Shown piece after piece: positions 11,031-24,840 of a stretch of DNA of 64,000 nt. Position numbers and translations under genes: made by a program. The DNA comes from Hoplostethus atlanticus (lineage: Eukaryota > Chordata > Actinopteri > Trachichthyiformes > Trachichthyidae). Where the stretch lies: NCBI GenBank assembly GCA_034670405.1, contig JAXDDX010000090.1:274501-338500 (forward strand). Direction: 5' to 3'. Position 1 is the stretch's first letter; each line of letters begins with the position of its first letter. The notes under the pieces were generated by a model that saw only the letters and a program-made list of their open reading frames with translations, did no database searches and had not been told where the DNA came from.

Positions 11031-11234
11031 GTTTGCCCCATAATTGTACTCACTAAACTTGAGGTATTGTGTTTTACAGACCCATAGTTATTATTGCTAC
11101 AGTAGCTATTTCTGGGATGTGGGATTATGCAGTAGAAAAGAAAAAATGTACTACAGTGCATTTTCCTTTTTAATATTTATGCCACAACCTTAAACAAAGC
11201 ACACTAGAGTGCCATGCAGCTAGTTGCTCCAAAG

Positions 11235-11235
<1 letters not shown>

Positions 11236-11283
<48 letters not shown>
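11236..11283. repeat. (CA)n microsatellite
   Basis: Perfect CA dinucleotides. Confidence 0.9.
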
Positions 11284-11286
<3 letters not shown>

Positions 11287-11406
11287 GAGGGCCACTTGCC
11301 AACCTTGTGAAGCTCAACTCAATGACACAATGTACCAGTCCCAGATAAGCCTTCAGTCTCTGTGCCAGCAAGGTTGGTGATGCCTACTCCATTTAGGTAG
11401 AGTTAA

Positions 11407-11407
<1 letters not shown>

Positions 11408-11449
<42 letters not shown>
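11408..11449. repeat. (CA)n microsatellite
   Basis: Perfect CA dinucleotides, 125 bp after the previous CA run. Confidence 0.9.
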
Positions 11450-11451
<2 letters not shown>

Positions 11452-11864
11452 ATTACAAGGTTTCTTTTATTATGAGATGGGTGAATTTTTCATTTCACAT
11501 CAGGTATCAGTTGTTTTTCAACACACAACTCCCTTTGATTTCTAATATAAACTTCCTGTTGTCCTCCCCCCCCCCATTATTTCCTCCCTGCCTTGTGTTG
11601 TTCTGATCACAGCCCTGTGTTATATTCACATCTATATCAAAGCTAGGCTATTGTAGGATGTGATTTTTCAGGGCCTATTAGGGTGGCGGTTATTTTAGAG
11701 CTGAAACTCCCATTCATTGGTATCAGTGAATATCTGTTTTCATGTCTTATTCCTCCATTTGTGTTTTTGTGTTGTCATGATCACATCCCTGGCTCCTTGT
11801 TTTTTTCACTCTTTCATGGTTATGTCACAGGATTATTTATTATTTCTAGGTTATTAAACTAATA

Positions 11865-11912
11865 ATCGTATGTGTAAACATATTTGGCAATAAACCTGTT
11901 TCTGATTCTGAT
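11865..11912 (+). mobile_element. Retroposon 3' tail
   Basis: GGCAATAAACCTGTTTCTGA followed by TTCTGATT is the typical poly(A)-like signal plus TTCTGA-type tail of a fish LINE 3' end. The body of the element is not recognisable. Confidence 0.4.
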
Positions 11913-13218
11913 TACAGTGTAATTACTTGTCACTACAACAGTAGTTACTTGGCTATTAAGCAATGGCTGGTAAGCATACAGGAATCATAAAATTCGAAAA
12001 CATGCCACAGAGTTGGCCAGTTTCTGCAGTCTGCAGAGTATTTACATGTATACCGATATCTTGCTATTTTTTCGGATGCTCGGGTATTGGATTTTTGAGT
12101 TGGCTCAAGTAAACATCATATCCTTAGCGCTACAGTGTGTATGCACTGGAGTAAAATGGACCCTATTTTGGTTAAGAAAGTTTCACGATTATTATTAAGT
12201 ATTTTCCATATACAAGGAGTGTCAAACTCTTCAGGAATGTAAGTCATTAGCCCTCAATTGTGACGGTCAATTGATTGGATTTGATTTGTTGCCTACAGCC
12301 GACTTTGAATCAGCCTAATTGATCAAATGCACGTAAAACAGAAGCAATAATTTGTGTGGAATTACAGTGTTCCCTTGTGTGTGTTTTATTTAGCACAGAC
12401 ACAGTTAAGCATAGTTAATGCTCGCATGGTACCAACAGAATGAGGCATGCAAAGCAACGCTATAGGGGGAAACTTTCTAGCCACAAATGTTAGCCTAATA
12501 TCTCACTCATTATTCAGTACTCACTTCAAAAGTAATAGTATTGCATATTACACCGTTGGAGCAGTAATTTGCTACACTACTCGTTGTATTACTTTTCTGT
12601 TTCAACCCAAAAATTTGCGATTACATTCTCTCTCTTATGTTCAAAAATTAGGAGAACTCAATCACCTCACATGTGCACTTTGGTGTGAACAGGCAAACCA
12701 ATCAGCACTGATGTTCAATGTTGTTGTTAAAATCAAATTATGGAGAATACTTCCACCGAGAGAAAGTAATTTATTATTATTTTTTCATTAAGGCAAACTG
12801 TGGCACTAGAGGTTGGACTAGCTCAGTGTGTGTCTGCGTTAACTGAACGGATAACATATGATGATCAAAACAAATCGGGATGGGGATAATCTTTCTGCAT
12901 TATCTCTGAAATTGAAATAGTAATTTGTTACAATACTTGTTACTGGGAAAAGTGATTACAGGGTTTCCTGCAGTGCTTTTTGTCGGCCGCCTTGGCTGAG
13001 ATATTGCCGCCAAATCAATATTTCATGGTATTGATTAATTTAATTGGGATCAAACTGTCCACTGAGTCCCAGAGTGAATACAGCGGCAAACCCTGCGTCT
13101 ATAGATCGGCTGAGTTGCTCTGGTAGCTCTATAGGAAGTGAATGGACTTGTGATGACTTTGTTGTTTGTGTTGCTCGCTACGTGGATGTGTGGTTTTCAT
13201 CAGTGACCACATCGACAC

Positions 13219-13750
13219 TAGGGGTGGGCGATATGACTAAAAATCAATATCGCGATTATTTCAAACTTTTACCTCGATTACGATTAATGAACGATTATTT
13301 TATTTGTTTTGTTTTATTTTGAAATTTGTTTTATTTTGAAATTGACCGGATGCTCTATGCCGTTCCTGTGTCTGACTTCCTGCCCGGCTTGGCACATTCG
13401 CTCGCGGCTTGCAAAAAACGAACGGTCAAAACCTGTCTGAACACGGCGTTATTGGACGGGACGGAGGGACGTGACTGAATACGACGTAGTATATTTTTAA
13501 GGGGACAGTTCATGAACGCACGCATTGGGGAAAGTATTTGGCCCATTCATTCGCGGGAATGTGATGTTACGTCTGATGCGCGCGCACACACACAGATACT
13601 CACATTGGTTGCTTTGCTAACTGGCGCTTCTAGACGTTCCTCGTTCTTGTAGCCTAAATAACAATCGAAATCAACGATTTAGAAAATTTGCCACGATTAC
13701 ATAATTACAATCGCGATTAGGATTATAAACACGATTATCGCCCACCCCTA
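13219..13750. mobile_element. hAT MITE with exact 8-bp target duplication
   Basis: The termini are TAGGGGTGGGCGATATGA on the left and the complement TATCGCCCACCCCTA on the right. ATCGACAC is repeated exactly at 13211-13218 and 13751-13758, the 8-bp duplication expected for hAT. At 532 bp with no BED finger or transposase it is a non-autonomous copy. The subterminal regions also pair (GATTACGATTAATGAACG against the mirrored right side). Its termini closely match those of the hAT elements at 30302, 48955 and 63089. Confidence 0.9.
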
Positions 13751-15639
13751 ATCGACACCATCATTTCATTTGGGCAAATAGGGCGAATCTATGGCGTCTC
13801 AATTATTGGGGATGGAACGCTCATCTCTGTTGCAGCCCCACTTTTAGGCTGATAAGACGGCTGGATTTGTACATAAAAAATCTTGCCTAGTGCAGCTTTA
13901 AACTTGGATGGGAGTTAATATCCAGTCTACCGTGACTGTAAACCCTCCAGAAAGGTCTTTTTAAACAGGATGCTGTTGGCAAATGCTGCACTTGTTAATT
14001 TGTCTTGGATATTGCTTTCCCAGAGTAAACGTTAAGCACTGGACACAAGAATATGGTTACTTCTAGACCAGGAAACCGAGTCATGCTATCTACACAAGAC
14101 ACATTGATCAGTTGGCCTTATTAAATCAGAGGAAGAGCTGTGGAGTAGCACGGTTATGTAAGCAGTGCTTGTCAGTCTTGTTGAATTTGCTGCGTGAAGG
14201 CAGGGAACGAGGGATCACAGGACGGAGTGGAGGGAGAAGAGCGGCGAGTGAAATCCTCCACCTCTTGTCAATTAGACCGTGAACTTGTGCAGAGAAGACT
14301 AATAGTATTTGCTATTAATCTAAAATAAAATGAGGTAAATATCTCCACCAGCAGGCAAATCTGATTGGTTTTTCAAATCTGTCCACATTGTGATCTACAA
14401 GTGACCAGATCGGACTTGTGCGTATAGACAGTATAATCATTTGCTGTCATTACGATGATTGGTTGTCATAGTAACAACACTGCAACAAGCTAGTAACAAG
14501 GAAGTTTCAGCGTTGCTTATTGTTGCGGTGCAGTGAGAGGAGGCATGACACCTCTTCATTTGTCCAGGCTCCACTGTTCTCTTGCCGGCTCTCCATGTTT
14601 TTTGTTCTCTGCTTTTCTTGTCTTGGTGACGTCAAATACGTGTTGTGTGGGGAGTGATGGAAAAACAACCCCGTATCAAATGAGATCTGAGTGGTCCTAT
14701 GAATGTGATTTTAAATGTAATCTTATCGGATTCCTGTGTTGTTGTTTTTGCTGAGCAGACTTTAGAAAGAACATGTGACTTGGATATGCGAAAAAATCGG
14801 ATATGAGCTGCTTGTCTGAACGTAGCTTTGGTTGCGCCGAAGTATTCGCCTCGCCCCAAAAAAATTCAAAAGTCTGGAAAGTGACTACTATTAAAGCTGG
14901 TTCATGCTTCACGTGGAAATGGATGTGGCGGAGTGTTCTTGGTCAAACTGACATAGGCCTATTTGGTCAAAACCACAGGACGCATTGGAGTCGCGCACAT
15001 GGCCGTGCACCACCTGAAATTTTAAACCATGCGCATGGCGCTGCAGTGCAGGCTGAACAAAGACAAGCCAGAATCATTGGCTGATTCTGGTGGGGTTATT
15101 TTGTTTCGTGTTTGGGGATGGAGAGCTGGATTTCCACACAGTAATGGAGTTTTCAGGCGCACAGTCGTCATGAGAAGAATGAATGCCAAGGTACACAGAT
15201 GGCACATCTGCTGTACCCGTGCATCTAGCCAAGCAGAAAGCATGAATCAAGCCTTGGTTTGGATGCTCAGCTGACCTTTGGTCTAGCATGTCAGTACAGT
15301 CTATTTTCCAATCTGTTACATGCACTGTCAATGACTGATAGCAGCCTCCCTTGTTCACTACAATATTGGCCTTTCAGTCAAAATCAGATATCGGTCAGTC
15401 GATGTTGTCTCCCTGTAATATGATGGAGGTGTGGATATGATTTTACTCAACACCCTCAGGGGTGCCTGTAAAACCTACAATGAAACCTGCCTCACCCCCC
15501 TTTAGAAGCTGTTAACCCTGAAAGAATTTCATTAGTCTGGGTTTCATGTCCCGTGATGGTCTCAACGCTGTTCCACCCTAACAAGAATAAATCTCTGGGG
15601 GGGACGCTGAAAGCTTGTCAGTTTTTTGTGGTTTTGCTT

Positions 15640-15722
15640 GCATGCCTGAATTTGAATACATTCAATATCGGCACAAAATATCAGCCATCGGCTTCAAAAA
15701 CCCATATCGGTCCAACCCTAAC
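15640..15722. repeat. Dispersed repeat family D, fragment
   Basis: Right-end fragment: GCACAAAATATCAGCCATCG then CAAAAACCCATATCGGTC and CAACCCTAAC. Confidence 0.55.
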
Positions 15723-15891
15723 TAGCATAATGTATGTCAGGTATGTCTGGAAACATGGAAAACAAACATACAGGCAGGCATCGCTCATAGTTGAATGTCT
15801 TTTTAAAAAAAACAACAAAAATGTTTTAAGGCATGAAGGGCCAGATGTTGATGAACAGGTTGTGAGGACTACTTGGCAATACAGGCTTTTG

Positions 15892-15893
<2 letters not shown>

Positions 15894-15945
<52 letters not shown>
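15894..15945. repeat. (CA)n microsatellite
   Basis: About 25 CA units preceded by GCGCGCGC, a Z-DNA-prone alternating purine-pyrimidine tract. Confidence 0.9.
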
Positions 15946-15946
<1 letters not shown>

Positions 15947-16199
15947 CAGTCACATGGTGTGTGTGTGGCGACCCCAGGGGTCAAGTTCAACATTGTGAAG
16001 AATGCCTCTGCGCTTAGTGGCCCCTCCCCCCACTCTACCCACAAAGTTTATAGGCCTGCAGCCCTTCCCTTCTGCTGCAGAAAGACCACGGCTGGTTATT
16101 TGTACCCCGCAGCTTCCCTCCCAACCTCTGGTAGAGGCCCAATCCTCAATTCTGTGATGTTATTTTGCGACTAAGTGTTTTAATTTACCGTTACCTTTG

Positions 16200-17900
16200 A
16201 ACCCGCTTTCCCTCAACCTTCCTCTTCCTCTTGCCTTCTGACCACCCCGAGGGAACAGGCATGAACTTGTTGTTTTTTTAACTGTAACTGGAGTACATTT
16301 GTGTGTGGCCGGAGTAAAGTTAGCTTGATATTGGCTTTTCCATTTTCAACAACGTGTAAAGCAAAATAGGAAATGAGCTATTGATATTTGAAGGTATGTT
16401 TGTACAGAAGAAAAATATGACATTTTGTTTCCCATACAATATTTAAATGAAGTTAACTGCCCACCAAGTCATTTTTGTTTTAGCGTGTTAGTGCTAGTAA
16501 GCGTGTTAGTGAACTACATTAACCATAATTCATTGCACCTATGACATCTGTGCTTCTTTCGAGTCTTGGTGTGTCTGTGCCGACACAAACCGAATGGAGA
16601 GAGATTGTGAAACGTTGCCTCGATAGTCAGATGGAAGTGTAATAGCTAATGTTGCAATGCCATTTGCTTCTACTAGATTGAGAGACTTTAATGCCTGAAA
16701 AAATCGGAGTTACTGAGCTATTGAAGCATCAGTAACAAGTCCGCGGTCATAGATTTACCTTTATGAAATTTACAGACTGGTCTGCATGACTGTGGCAGCA
16801 AAGACCCATTTTAAACCAGGAAAAACCCTGTATATATCCTTTTTAAAGGGTTTGACTCGAACATGGGAAGTATTCTTAGTCATCTTTCCTAATACAGGCC
16901 TGTTTATTCATGTTTAGCTGTCACAAATTGGCATTTCTGGAATCAAAATGCCAGACTAAAATCTCTACAAAAAAAAAAGATTTTGTCTTTTCCAAGGCAG
17001 GGTGTCCTCAGGAGGCTTCTCTCCGACGAGGCTTAACTTGTGTAGTTTACGAGCGAGACAAAGCTGAGGTCTATTTAGCTCCAGCTAAATGTCATGGGAT
17101 CACCGCACTGCACCGACGTATTGGGATTATTATCAGAGGTAGCCGGAGCTCAGTGCTGCTTCAAAAGTCAGCGTGTTTATCTGTAATGCAGGGTTGAATC
17201 TCAAGGATCTATGGCTTTGGCGGGGCTTGTTTCATATAGCTGTGGGCTGGCGAGTATTAAAAGAGGCACCTTGATCTGGAAAAACCCTTTGGTGGATTTG
17301 TGGTCTTTACATGTTCTTATTGATATGGCCAATGTTTATAATGTGGTCTTATTATTGTTGAGCGATAAGCCTGTGGTCTATAAGCTCCTTGTGTTATACA
17401 AGGGAACAGTGGCTGTATGTCATTGTGGGATGGGTGGTGTTACAGTTGTGGCTGACTTGTGATGCTGGTTGTTGTGTGAGATGGATTAAAGCGACTGTTG
17501 ATAGGAATGATGTAAGATTAAAGTCGAGGCCTAATAATTTGTTCCGCTTTAATGCAAACTGGATTAGTATTGAAAGAAGAGCAGGAATTAGAAGGGAAGG
17601 TCAATGTTATGGTTAAATCAGGCGTGTCTTGGTAGATCATCGACTGAGATGCATGCCATCATCATGGTTTTGGATCCAGCTAATATCTTTTGTAGTGCAG
17701 TGGTGATGGTGGGACTGTTTTGTTTGACCCAGAATAAAGAAGTTGTCTCACAAGGAGGAGGTGGTGGTGTCAAAAGTCGGCCTGTTTTGATCTGGATGAG
17801 GTGTTCTAGAAAATTGCACCCAGATATTGGAGGACAGGTTTTTCCTTGTGTATTAAATTCCTAAGCATCTCGCGTCAGTGATGGATGGTGACCGAATCAC
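16200..17900. other. Intron sequence, nothing recognised
   Basis: Frames of up to 95 codons occur in all registers but none has a recognisable domain. No repeat family from elsewhere in the window was seen here. Confidence 0.4.
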
Positions 17901-18004
17901 TACTACTGAGTACCGGTAAATGTAAAGACATTCACTGTCATCGTTCGATGCTTCAATTCCTAAAATAAACATGTTTTAGTAGATAAAGCTGCCTTCCTAA
18001 GGGC

Positions 18005-18336
18005 CTCTACTTACATCCATAATTCAATATTGGAGGAAAAAAGTGAACAATTACCTTTGGTTGTCGGTTTGATATCAGGTTTTTGTCTAACAGCTTTTTT
18101 AAAGTTGGACTGCCCTTGTCCATCTAGCAGGTCTACCACACAAGCTGGTGGTGAAAAACGGCATGTGGTGCGGTGTGTTTACAAGCTACAGCTGAGTGAG
18201 ATCAGTCTCTGGTGTCACAGAGAACATGACCTGATGCGTTAGAGATCCATTTAGATCAATTTCTACACATTGACCAACTCTTTATTATTGTGGCTGTGCT
18301 CCACAAATGAACCGGTGTATGGGAAACAATGCAGTT
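18005..18336 (+). repeat. Dispersed repeat family A (hAT-type MITE), copy 1
   Basis: Shares with copies 2-4 the blocks CAATATTGGA, TTTACAAGCTACAGCTGAGT, ACATTGACCAACT and the terminal GTATGGGAAACA. The right end falls near 18336; the left end is missing. Termini of the complete copy (CAGTGTTTCCC) suggest the hAT superfamily. Confidence 0.65.
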
Positions 18337-18784
18337 ACTTCCTCGTCACTGCAACAACTGCGCTTGTGTTGTTCGCTCACACCAAACAGTGTTTCAACTT
18401 TTCAAATTTCTAACTTTGCTTCTATTTGGTTTGTGTTGACACAGCCGCAATTCAAATCGAAAGTGCACCGACTGTTTGACCAATACCCACAGACCGTAAA
18501 AACCGAAGGGCCACAGTACAATGGATACGTAAGTGATGTCACCCCATTTGTTTCCAATGGGGTGTGCAGCAGCGCAGTGCCGCACTCATTCACACACGTC
18601 CTGGTCGCCATTTCGCTTACCTCAGCCCTCACATCGGTGTACTGTTGACTGCTTGCAGCTGTAACTCCGGCAAGAAAAACTCTTTAAGTCCACCATTTCT
18701 GCGTTCGGAGGTCATGTGCCAATCCCTTCCCCCTACCAACATGCCTTTTACCCTGATCCCGGTGGGAAGTAGTAGGGTGTCTGT

Positions 18785-19215
18785 TAGGGCTGCACAATGT
18801 ATTGTTTTATTATCGTCATTGTGATATAGATATCGCAAAAGACTGATTGCGATATCTACTTTGAATAGGCCTATAATATATTTATTAACGTGCGCATCAA
18901 GTTATGTTCTCTGTCATGCCAGCGACTAATATTGCCGGCGTTCACTCAGCTGTCGCTTGTAAACGCACAGCAGCACATGTAGACCTACTCTTATTGCTAC
19001 AATTTCCCAGGATCCTCACAGATCTGTGGTTTTCCATGTGTGAATGAAATAAAAAAAAACGCTATCTGCAATTTTTGCAAAACAAAAAGCATTGTTTTAA
19101 GGTTTAGCCAATTGTTAGCGCCATTGTTGATCATTCTGCTGTGAGTCTGCGGTGCTTCTCACCAGGGCTACTGGGCATTGTCAAGGACCTCACAATACGA
19201 TTTGCGGTACGATGG
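18785..19215. mobile_element. Degraded hAT-like element, left terminus
   Basis: Starts TTAGGGCTGCACAATG and has GATATAGATATCGCAAAAGA just inside, typical of the TAGGGCTGCACAAT hAT termini of fish. A weak opposite end may lie near 19195-19215 (CAATACGATTTGCGGTACG). No transposase is visible. Confidence 0.4.
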
Positions 19216-19529
19216 GTTATGAGAGAAGAGATGCAGCTTGGCTTGCAGTCAGTCGTGGGGCAAGAGTAGATGATACATTTATGTGCATAATGGTTTCATA
19301 GATGTTTTTAAGTTACCTTAGTGATGCTAGTTAACTAGCATGCTAGCAGCTAATTGCTAACTAGCTACCACTCAGCATGAAGCATAGCATCGCAGCTGAG
19401 TGGCATGAGTCATTTGGAAGGATGTGCATTGATGTTTGTATTATTATTATTATGTATTTTTTTTTGTACTTTAATCTTTTCTTGCTCTGTCGCACTAACT
19501 CTTAAATAAAAATATATAACGATTATCTA

Positions 19530-19680
19530 TACATTTTCACCTTTGGGTGCTAAAGGCCCACCTGATCACCGGTTGTGTGATAGTGGAAGCGGTTGAATTG
19601 ATTCTGCTGTGCCACGTGTAGCATTCTTTTAAATTGATATTGTCTATTTCTATGACAAAATACATTTTTATGAGTCAAAA
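19530..19680 (+). repeat. Dispersed repeat family C, copy 1
   Basis: CTAAAGGCCCACCTGATCAC, then GTAGCATTCTTT and AAATTGATATTGTCTA, repeated at 50580-50705. Function and class unknown; it adjoins a family A copy in both places. Confidence 0.55.
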
Positions 19681-19732
19681 CACACAGTTCATGCTTGTTT
19701 TTATGCTTAATATTAGTTATTTTGCCAAATAC

Positions 19733-20367
19733 AGTGTTTCCCTTAGCTCAGAACTTTGTTTGGGGTGGCAGGGCATCCCGGAGGGGGATCAAAATAAGCA
19801 GCTTGATTCTCTCATGACTTAAACATTTTATTTCAATGCATTCCCTTTCCATTCTGAAAATAATAGACTGTAGTAGCTACTCCTGGGTTCAGGGCTTTTC
19901 CTGTTTCATCTGCATGTGTTGCATCTACCTCAGGTTCAAGACTGCCTTTTCTTTTCCTTGTAAAATACTTTTCAGTGCTCATCTGATGGAACAAATGTTC
20001 AATGCATGGGAGAAAAATAATTGTATGATTCCGTGTCTTAATACATAGACTCCACTTTAAGTTGGGGTAGCGTCACTTTGCGGATGGTAACATCACAAGT
20101 TCAATATTGGACAAAAAACAACAACAAAACAATTACCTTCCGTCGAGTCGATGTCAGGTTTTTGTCAGACCGCTTTTTCTGAGGTCAGACTGCGTTTAGC
20201 AGGTGAAGTCTGTCACACACGAGCGGATAAGTTAAAAAGGCTTGTGGTGCGGTGTGTTTACAAGCTACAGCTGAGTGAGATTAGTCTCTGGTGTCACAGA
20301 GGACATGACGTGATGCGGTAGAGATCAGTTTCTATACATTGACCAACTCCTATGTATGGGAAACACT
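19733..20367 (+). mobile_element. Family A hAT-type MITE, most complete copy (copy 2)
   Basis: Left end CAGTGTTTCCCTTAGC, right end ATGTATGGGAAACACT: short inverted termini of the CAGTGTTTCCC type. The interior matches copies at 18.0, 34.0 and 48-50 kb, including TTTACAAGCTACAGCTGAGT. No protein-coding segment was found, so it is non-autonomous. Confidence 0.65.
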
Positions 20368-20399
20368 ATGAATAACCTTATGTTGAATTTTGGCATTTT

Positions 20400-23300
20400 G
20401 TATACTAGTCGATTTGTCATTCAGACCACCCACCAACTAGGCGACCGTGGAAAAAGAGACTTTTGCACACAATACACACTGAAAATTAATGTAATTAATA
20501 CAGAATGTCAAAGCTTACAAATTACTTTTATTGAGTTTATATTGCTCCTTAAATCAGAAAAGCGCCCCAAACATCTATCTTAACATTTTGATGCCAGGCT
20601 TAATTGCACCTGCCACTACAATGGAAAAGATTTTTTGTCAAGTGCTTCTTGAAACTACAGTGAAAGTGCCACCTACAGGAGTGGAGTCTCTAACAGTGAA
20701 AAATGATACTTGCTCTTCTGTAGCCATAAAACAAAAACAGTAAAATTCCGATGTCAGTTTTCTTCACGATACTTATAACGAAGTCCAACTTGCGAATAGT
20801 GTGAAATAGAAACACAGTTGAACATGTCACCGCTTACAAATTTGTCTATACTTGCTGTGGCTTCATATTGTTAATTGATTTATATGGGAGCATAAAGACT
20901 AAAGAGGTAACCATAACTTAGGCCAAATGGAAACGGCCGTGCTGAAAGAAAAGGCGGCTGAAGGAATGTGAGGATTTAGAAGCCGTTTGATAAAGGTGCA
21001 GATGTCTTCACCAAGCTCAGCAAGTTTAGTATCAAAACAATTTATTTTGAAAGGATGTAATCAAAGGCAATGGGGACCCTCTTCCACAAGGCAACACAAC
21101 CAATCATATGATATTGTAGACACACTGAAGCAAATGCGACACCTAGTTTTTTTTCTACACGTCCTTAATATTTGTAGGAACCTACTGAAATTAATTTCCG
21201 CAGCAAGTTCACCGTGGACTCCACCAACAGAAGCTATGGTGGTAGCCTGACAAGTAAAGAAGCTAGAAATGAGTCAGTGTATGTATGCAACCCCCCTATA
21301 ATTACTCCCCCAGGCTGCTGCTGTAAATAACAATATGTTCTTGTTCAACTTGCCAGGTTAAACGGCCAACAATGAAGGGAGGGATAAGAAAACACGGGTC
21401 AGTGTCTCATATTTAATTTCCTATCTAATAAATAATGATCTTCACAGGCTTGCTTTTGCTACAAATCTAATTCCCGGGCCCAGGCCAGGCCAAGGCTAGC
21501 CAGGGCCATGTCCTCCAACAAGCCCTCTGTGACCTTGAACACTTCCAGGGCTTTCTCTGTCCACATCCAAGCCAGTCTGGCCATGTCTGCTGTAACACTA
21601 TCTCCCTACATTCTGCAAGCCCCTGCCACAGCCTCAGGATTTCGCCGACAGTGTTGGAAGAGAGAGGGAAGAGGAGGAGGAGAAGGGGACGGGCAGAAGA
21701 AGTGAGGGAAAGGAGGAGGAGGGAACCGGGATCAGAGAAAATGGGAGGGGGATGGAGGGAGTGAAGCAATGAGCTGGGAGGTAGAACAGGGAGAAAAGAG
21801 TTCCTCACCCTACCTCAGTGTTTCCCAGCCTTTTCAAGGACTTGTCCTTGAGATGTCAGGTAACACCAGTCAGCTGGCTGCAAGTCTAATTATAAAGGGG
21901 CTTTCCATGAAGAAAAGCACATGAAAAAAATAGACCTTATGTTTGCTAACAAAGTCTACAAAAGCCCTCTAGCTTGAACTGTTTTTACCCATGAGTCAAA
22001 TTCAGATTAGTCAACTAGTCAAATTTCTCCTCTCCTCTCTCACTATCAGACTACATCACTCTTCTATACTTGTACACGATCACTAATCACTTTCTGCAAA
22101 TAATGTTTATTTGGTATTGAGAAGTATCTAATTAATAAAAGCAGGTAAAAGTTCTATTATTGCGAAAAGGTAACTTCAGGTATGAATCAGCTCCTACAAT
22201 CCTGTTGTATTGAAAAATAACTAAACATCATCGCCAGAAATGCACTGCAGGTTTATACAGAATCTGTACTTGTTACTTATCAATGTTCCTATTTTCAAGC
22301 TAGAATTACATTTAAACAGACAAAAAAAAAATGCAGAAAAATGAACCGCTACTACTAAGTTACTTAGCAAACCCACTTAGACAACCCTGCAGTCATCACT
22401 TTATATTTGGCTAGCAACTGTCCTGCGTCAACAATATCAAAGGAAATATCCCACCTCCTTTATTTGGGTATAAGTACTAATGAATATATGCCTCCACCAA
22501 ACTGTAGGATACCTTTGTCACAGTGTAGACACTTTGATGTGAATTATTATGTCAGAGTGAAATACAGTACTGCCATTGATGGCCGTTCTGGGGTCTAGAG
22601 GATTGTTAATTAGCAGACACACAACAGCTCATTGAAGTCTGAGCAAAGATTCTTTTTCTCCTATTTTTGCGCCACTTGCATGCATAACATCCATGCTTAT
22701 TCATCTATCAATGAATAGCCTTGCCTGTGCAGTATATTAGCTGGCATAAGGCCTTTTCTAAACTGCTCTATCATCAACTCGCCTTATGTCCAGCTTGCGC
22801 TGTAGGTGAGGTCCTGTCCAGATTTTTACCTTGGAAATGTGTGAAGTCTGTAATCGTGTATATCAAGTCCCAGTCCATATCCATCTAAAGTACTTTGTGA
22901 CTAAAGATAAGTGTAATTTGCTTGCATGTTAGCCCCAAGGAGGCTCACCTGGCATTCCTAAATACATCACAGGAAAATGCACATTGAACATTTATTTCAA
23001 GTTATTTGAGTTTTTGCTTTTTTTCTCCACCACTTCAAACCCACATAGAGATTTTTCAATGTATTAAATAATGTGGGCAAAAACATATACAAGTTAAAAT
23101 GTGTGTACCCAAAGGATAACACATCAAAGCATTAAAAATATTTTTTTCCAATTTGCTCCTTGAATGTGCACTGCTCATAGGCTTCCACTTAATTTGGATC
23201 TTGATGAAAAAGCCATCCAGACAGACATACTGTAAGCTCTACTCCATCAGTACAACCCGAGTGGTGTCCACTTTATTTTTAGTAAGGACTTACCTTGTCC

Positions 23301-23630
23301 AGGCAATAAATATAACTAACAGCGAGTTACCGGACAAGTACCATTTAAATGAAATCACGCAGCAAGAATAATATTTAGCTTTTGCACTGAAATTGACAGC
23401 GATAAGCGTGTACGTAACGCCTACTGGGTATCAGCTGAAGACCACTAAATAAGCCAGCGGGCCATAACGGTTTCAAAACCTTTGTCCCAAAAAGGAAATG
23501 GCAAAGTTCAACAAGTTAAATGGACCTTGCTCCAATTCACAATAACAAAGCCATGCCACGGGAAATGGCTTATGGAGGCAATAAAATAGAGGTTCCATCC
23601 AACTGCTTTTTCAGTGAGTTTCTCATAACA
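20400..23630. other. Intron sequence, nothing firmly recognised
   Basis: AT-rich non-coding DNA. Purine-rich GGAGGAG tract at about 21655-21770. Frames up to 113 codons are low-complexity Leu/Ser/Pro translations of that tract's complement and are not supported as genes. Confidence 0.4.
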
Positions 23631-23639
23631 CCATTAGCT

Positions 23640-23935
23640 TACTCAAAAGAAAAATCCACCCTGAGCACTTTAACACTGTGAAAAAACAGCTATATACCTT
23701 TCATTCCTGGGCCCATTTAGTTTTTTGCCCATTTGTTTGTGTATTTTTCTTATTCCCATGGATAATTGGCTACAACAGAGTGTGATTAGAATTTTTTGAG
23801 CTATCTAAAACAGGTTTTGGTGTCAGTCAGAATCAAAGAGCAAGGGCTTCTTTGGAGACTTACCATTTTTCACCAAAATTCAACAAAGGGAGAAATCCAT
23901 TGTAGAGGACAGTAACCTCAATAGAACAGAATGCA
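23640..23935 (+). repeat. Dispersed repeat family B, copy 1 (partial)
   Basis: Blocks AAAATCCACCCTGAGCACTT, TGTATTTTTCTTATTCCC, ATGGATAATTGGC, GCAAGGGCTTCTTT and GGGAGAAATCCATTGTAGAG are shared with copies at about 45.15 and 53.28 kb. The family's left end in copy 3 starts at a TTAA. Confidence 0.65.
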
Positions 23936-24732
23936 GATAGATTGACTAGCATTTGCCCGGTGGCTGGTGTTATCTAATATCTCACCCTGCTGAACATGCT
24001 CTAGAATTGTCCCCTACATTCATTCAGCAGCAGCGCCAGTCTTTGTTCTATTTTGTAGGTATACTACTAAAATGGTAGTGCAGCAGAACCCTGCCCAGTC
24101 CGCAAACCCTTCACTGGAACATTGCCTCCATTGTTGTTAAAAAAACCAAACATTTTATTTGCCCATTCAAAAAAAACAGTCAAACGTAGGGACAATGATG
24201 TGTCCTTACGTCATCACATAAACATCCAAATATGAAGTGCAAATGCCCCTCTTCCCCCACAGCTACAAAACATTGGCAGAACATGCTCCAATGGTGTGTT
24301 GTTGTATCCCTCTGTCCCCAGACTGAAGAGGTGAACCATTGTTAAGACTTCTGAATGAGTGTCAGTCACATGGTTAGACCATTCAGTCCCCATGTACTGC
24401 TGGCTGAGGCTTTGGGCTGCAGCTATGCATTCAGTCTAGCTAGGCAGCTAGGCTGTTTCAATGCATGTGATTAGGCAGGGCTACCTTTTACCTTTTTACT
24501 AAATATGTCATTCATTGGGAAGTTGTCACATAGTGGTGAAAAAGTTTCTGCATTGGCACTTCAAAATGGAAATTGTCACTGCTAGTCACTAGTTACAGTT
24601 ACAGTCACTGGTTATCATCCCTTCATATCACATTTAAGTTTAATAAGCCAATCACCATCCTGGATTTACGCTCGGATTAAAAATGGATAAGAATACATTG
24701 TCTTTCGTCAAGAAGAAAGACGACAAAAATAT

Positions 24733-24840
24733 TGTAAAGCGATATGGGGTTTTGAAGACCGATACCAATATTTTTGGATTGAAGCTGCTGATAGCCGATA
24801 TTTTGTGCCAGTATTCAATATCTTTGAAGGATTCTGTGTG
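24733..24840 (-). repeat. Dispersed repeat family D, fragment
   Basis: GCGATATGGGGTTTTGAAGA then CCGATACCAATATTTTTGGA and GATAGCCGATATTTTGTGCC: close match to the family D left end. Confidence 0.55.

Noticed and set aside
10964-11161. 65-codon minus-strand frame with Asn run
   Set aside because: It translates an ATT-rich retroposon tail.
15681-16044. Cys/Val-rich and His/Thr-rich open frames
   Set aside because: They translate the (CA)n run in different frames.
21467-21808. 113-codon minus-strand Leu/Pro/Ser-rich frame
   Set aside because: It is the complement of a purine-rich GGAGGAG tract; no domain and no conserved features.
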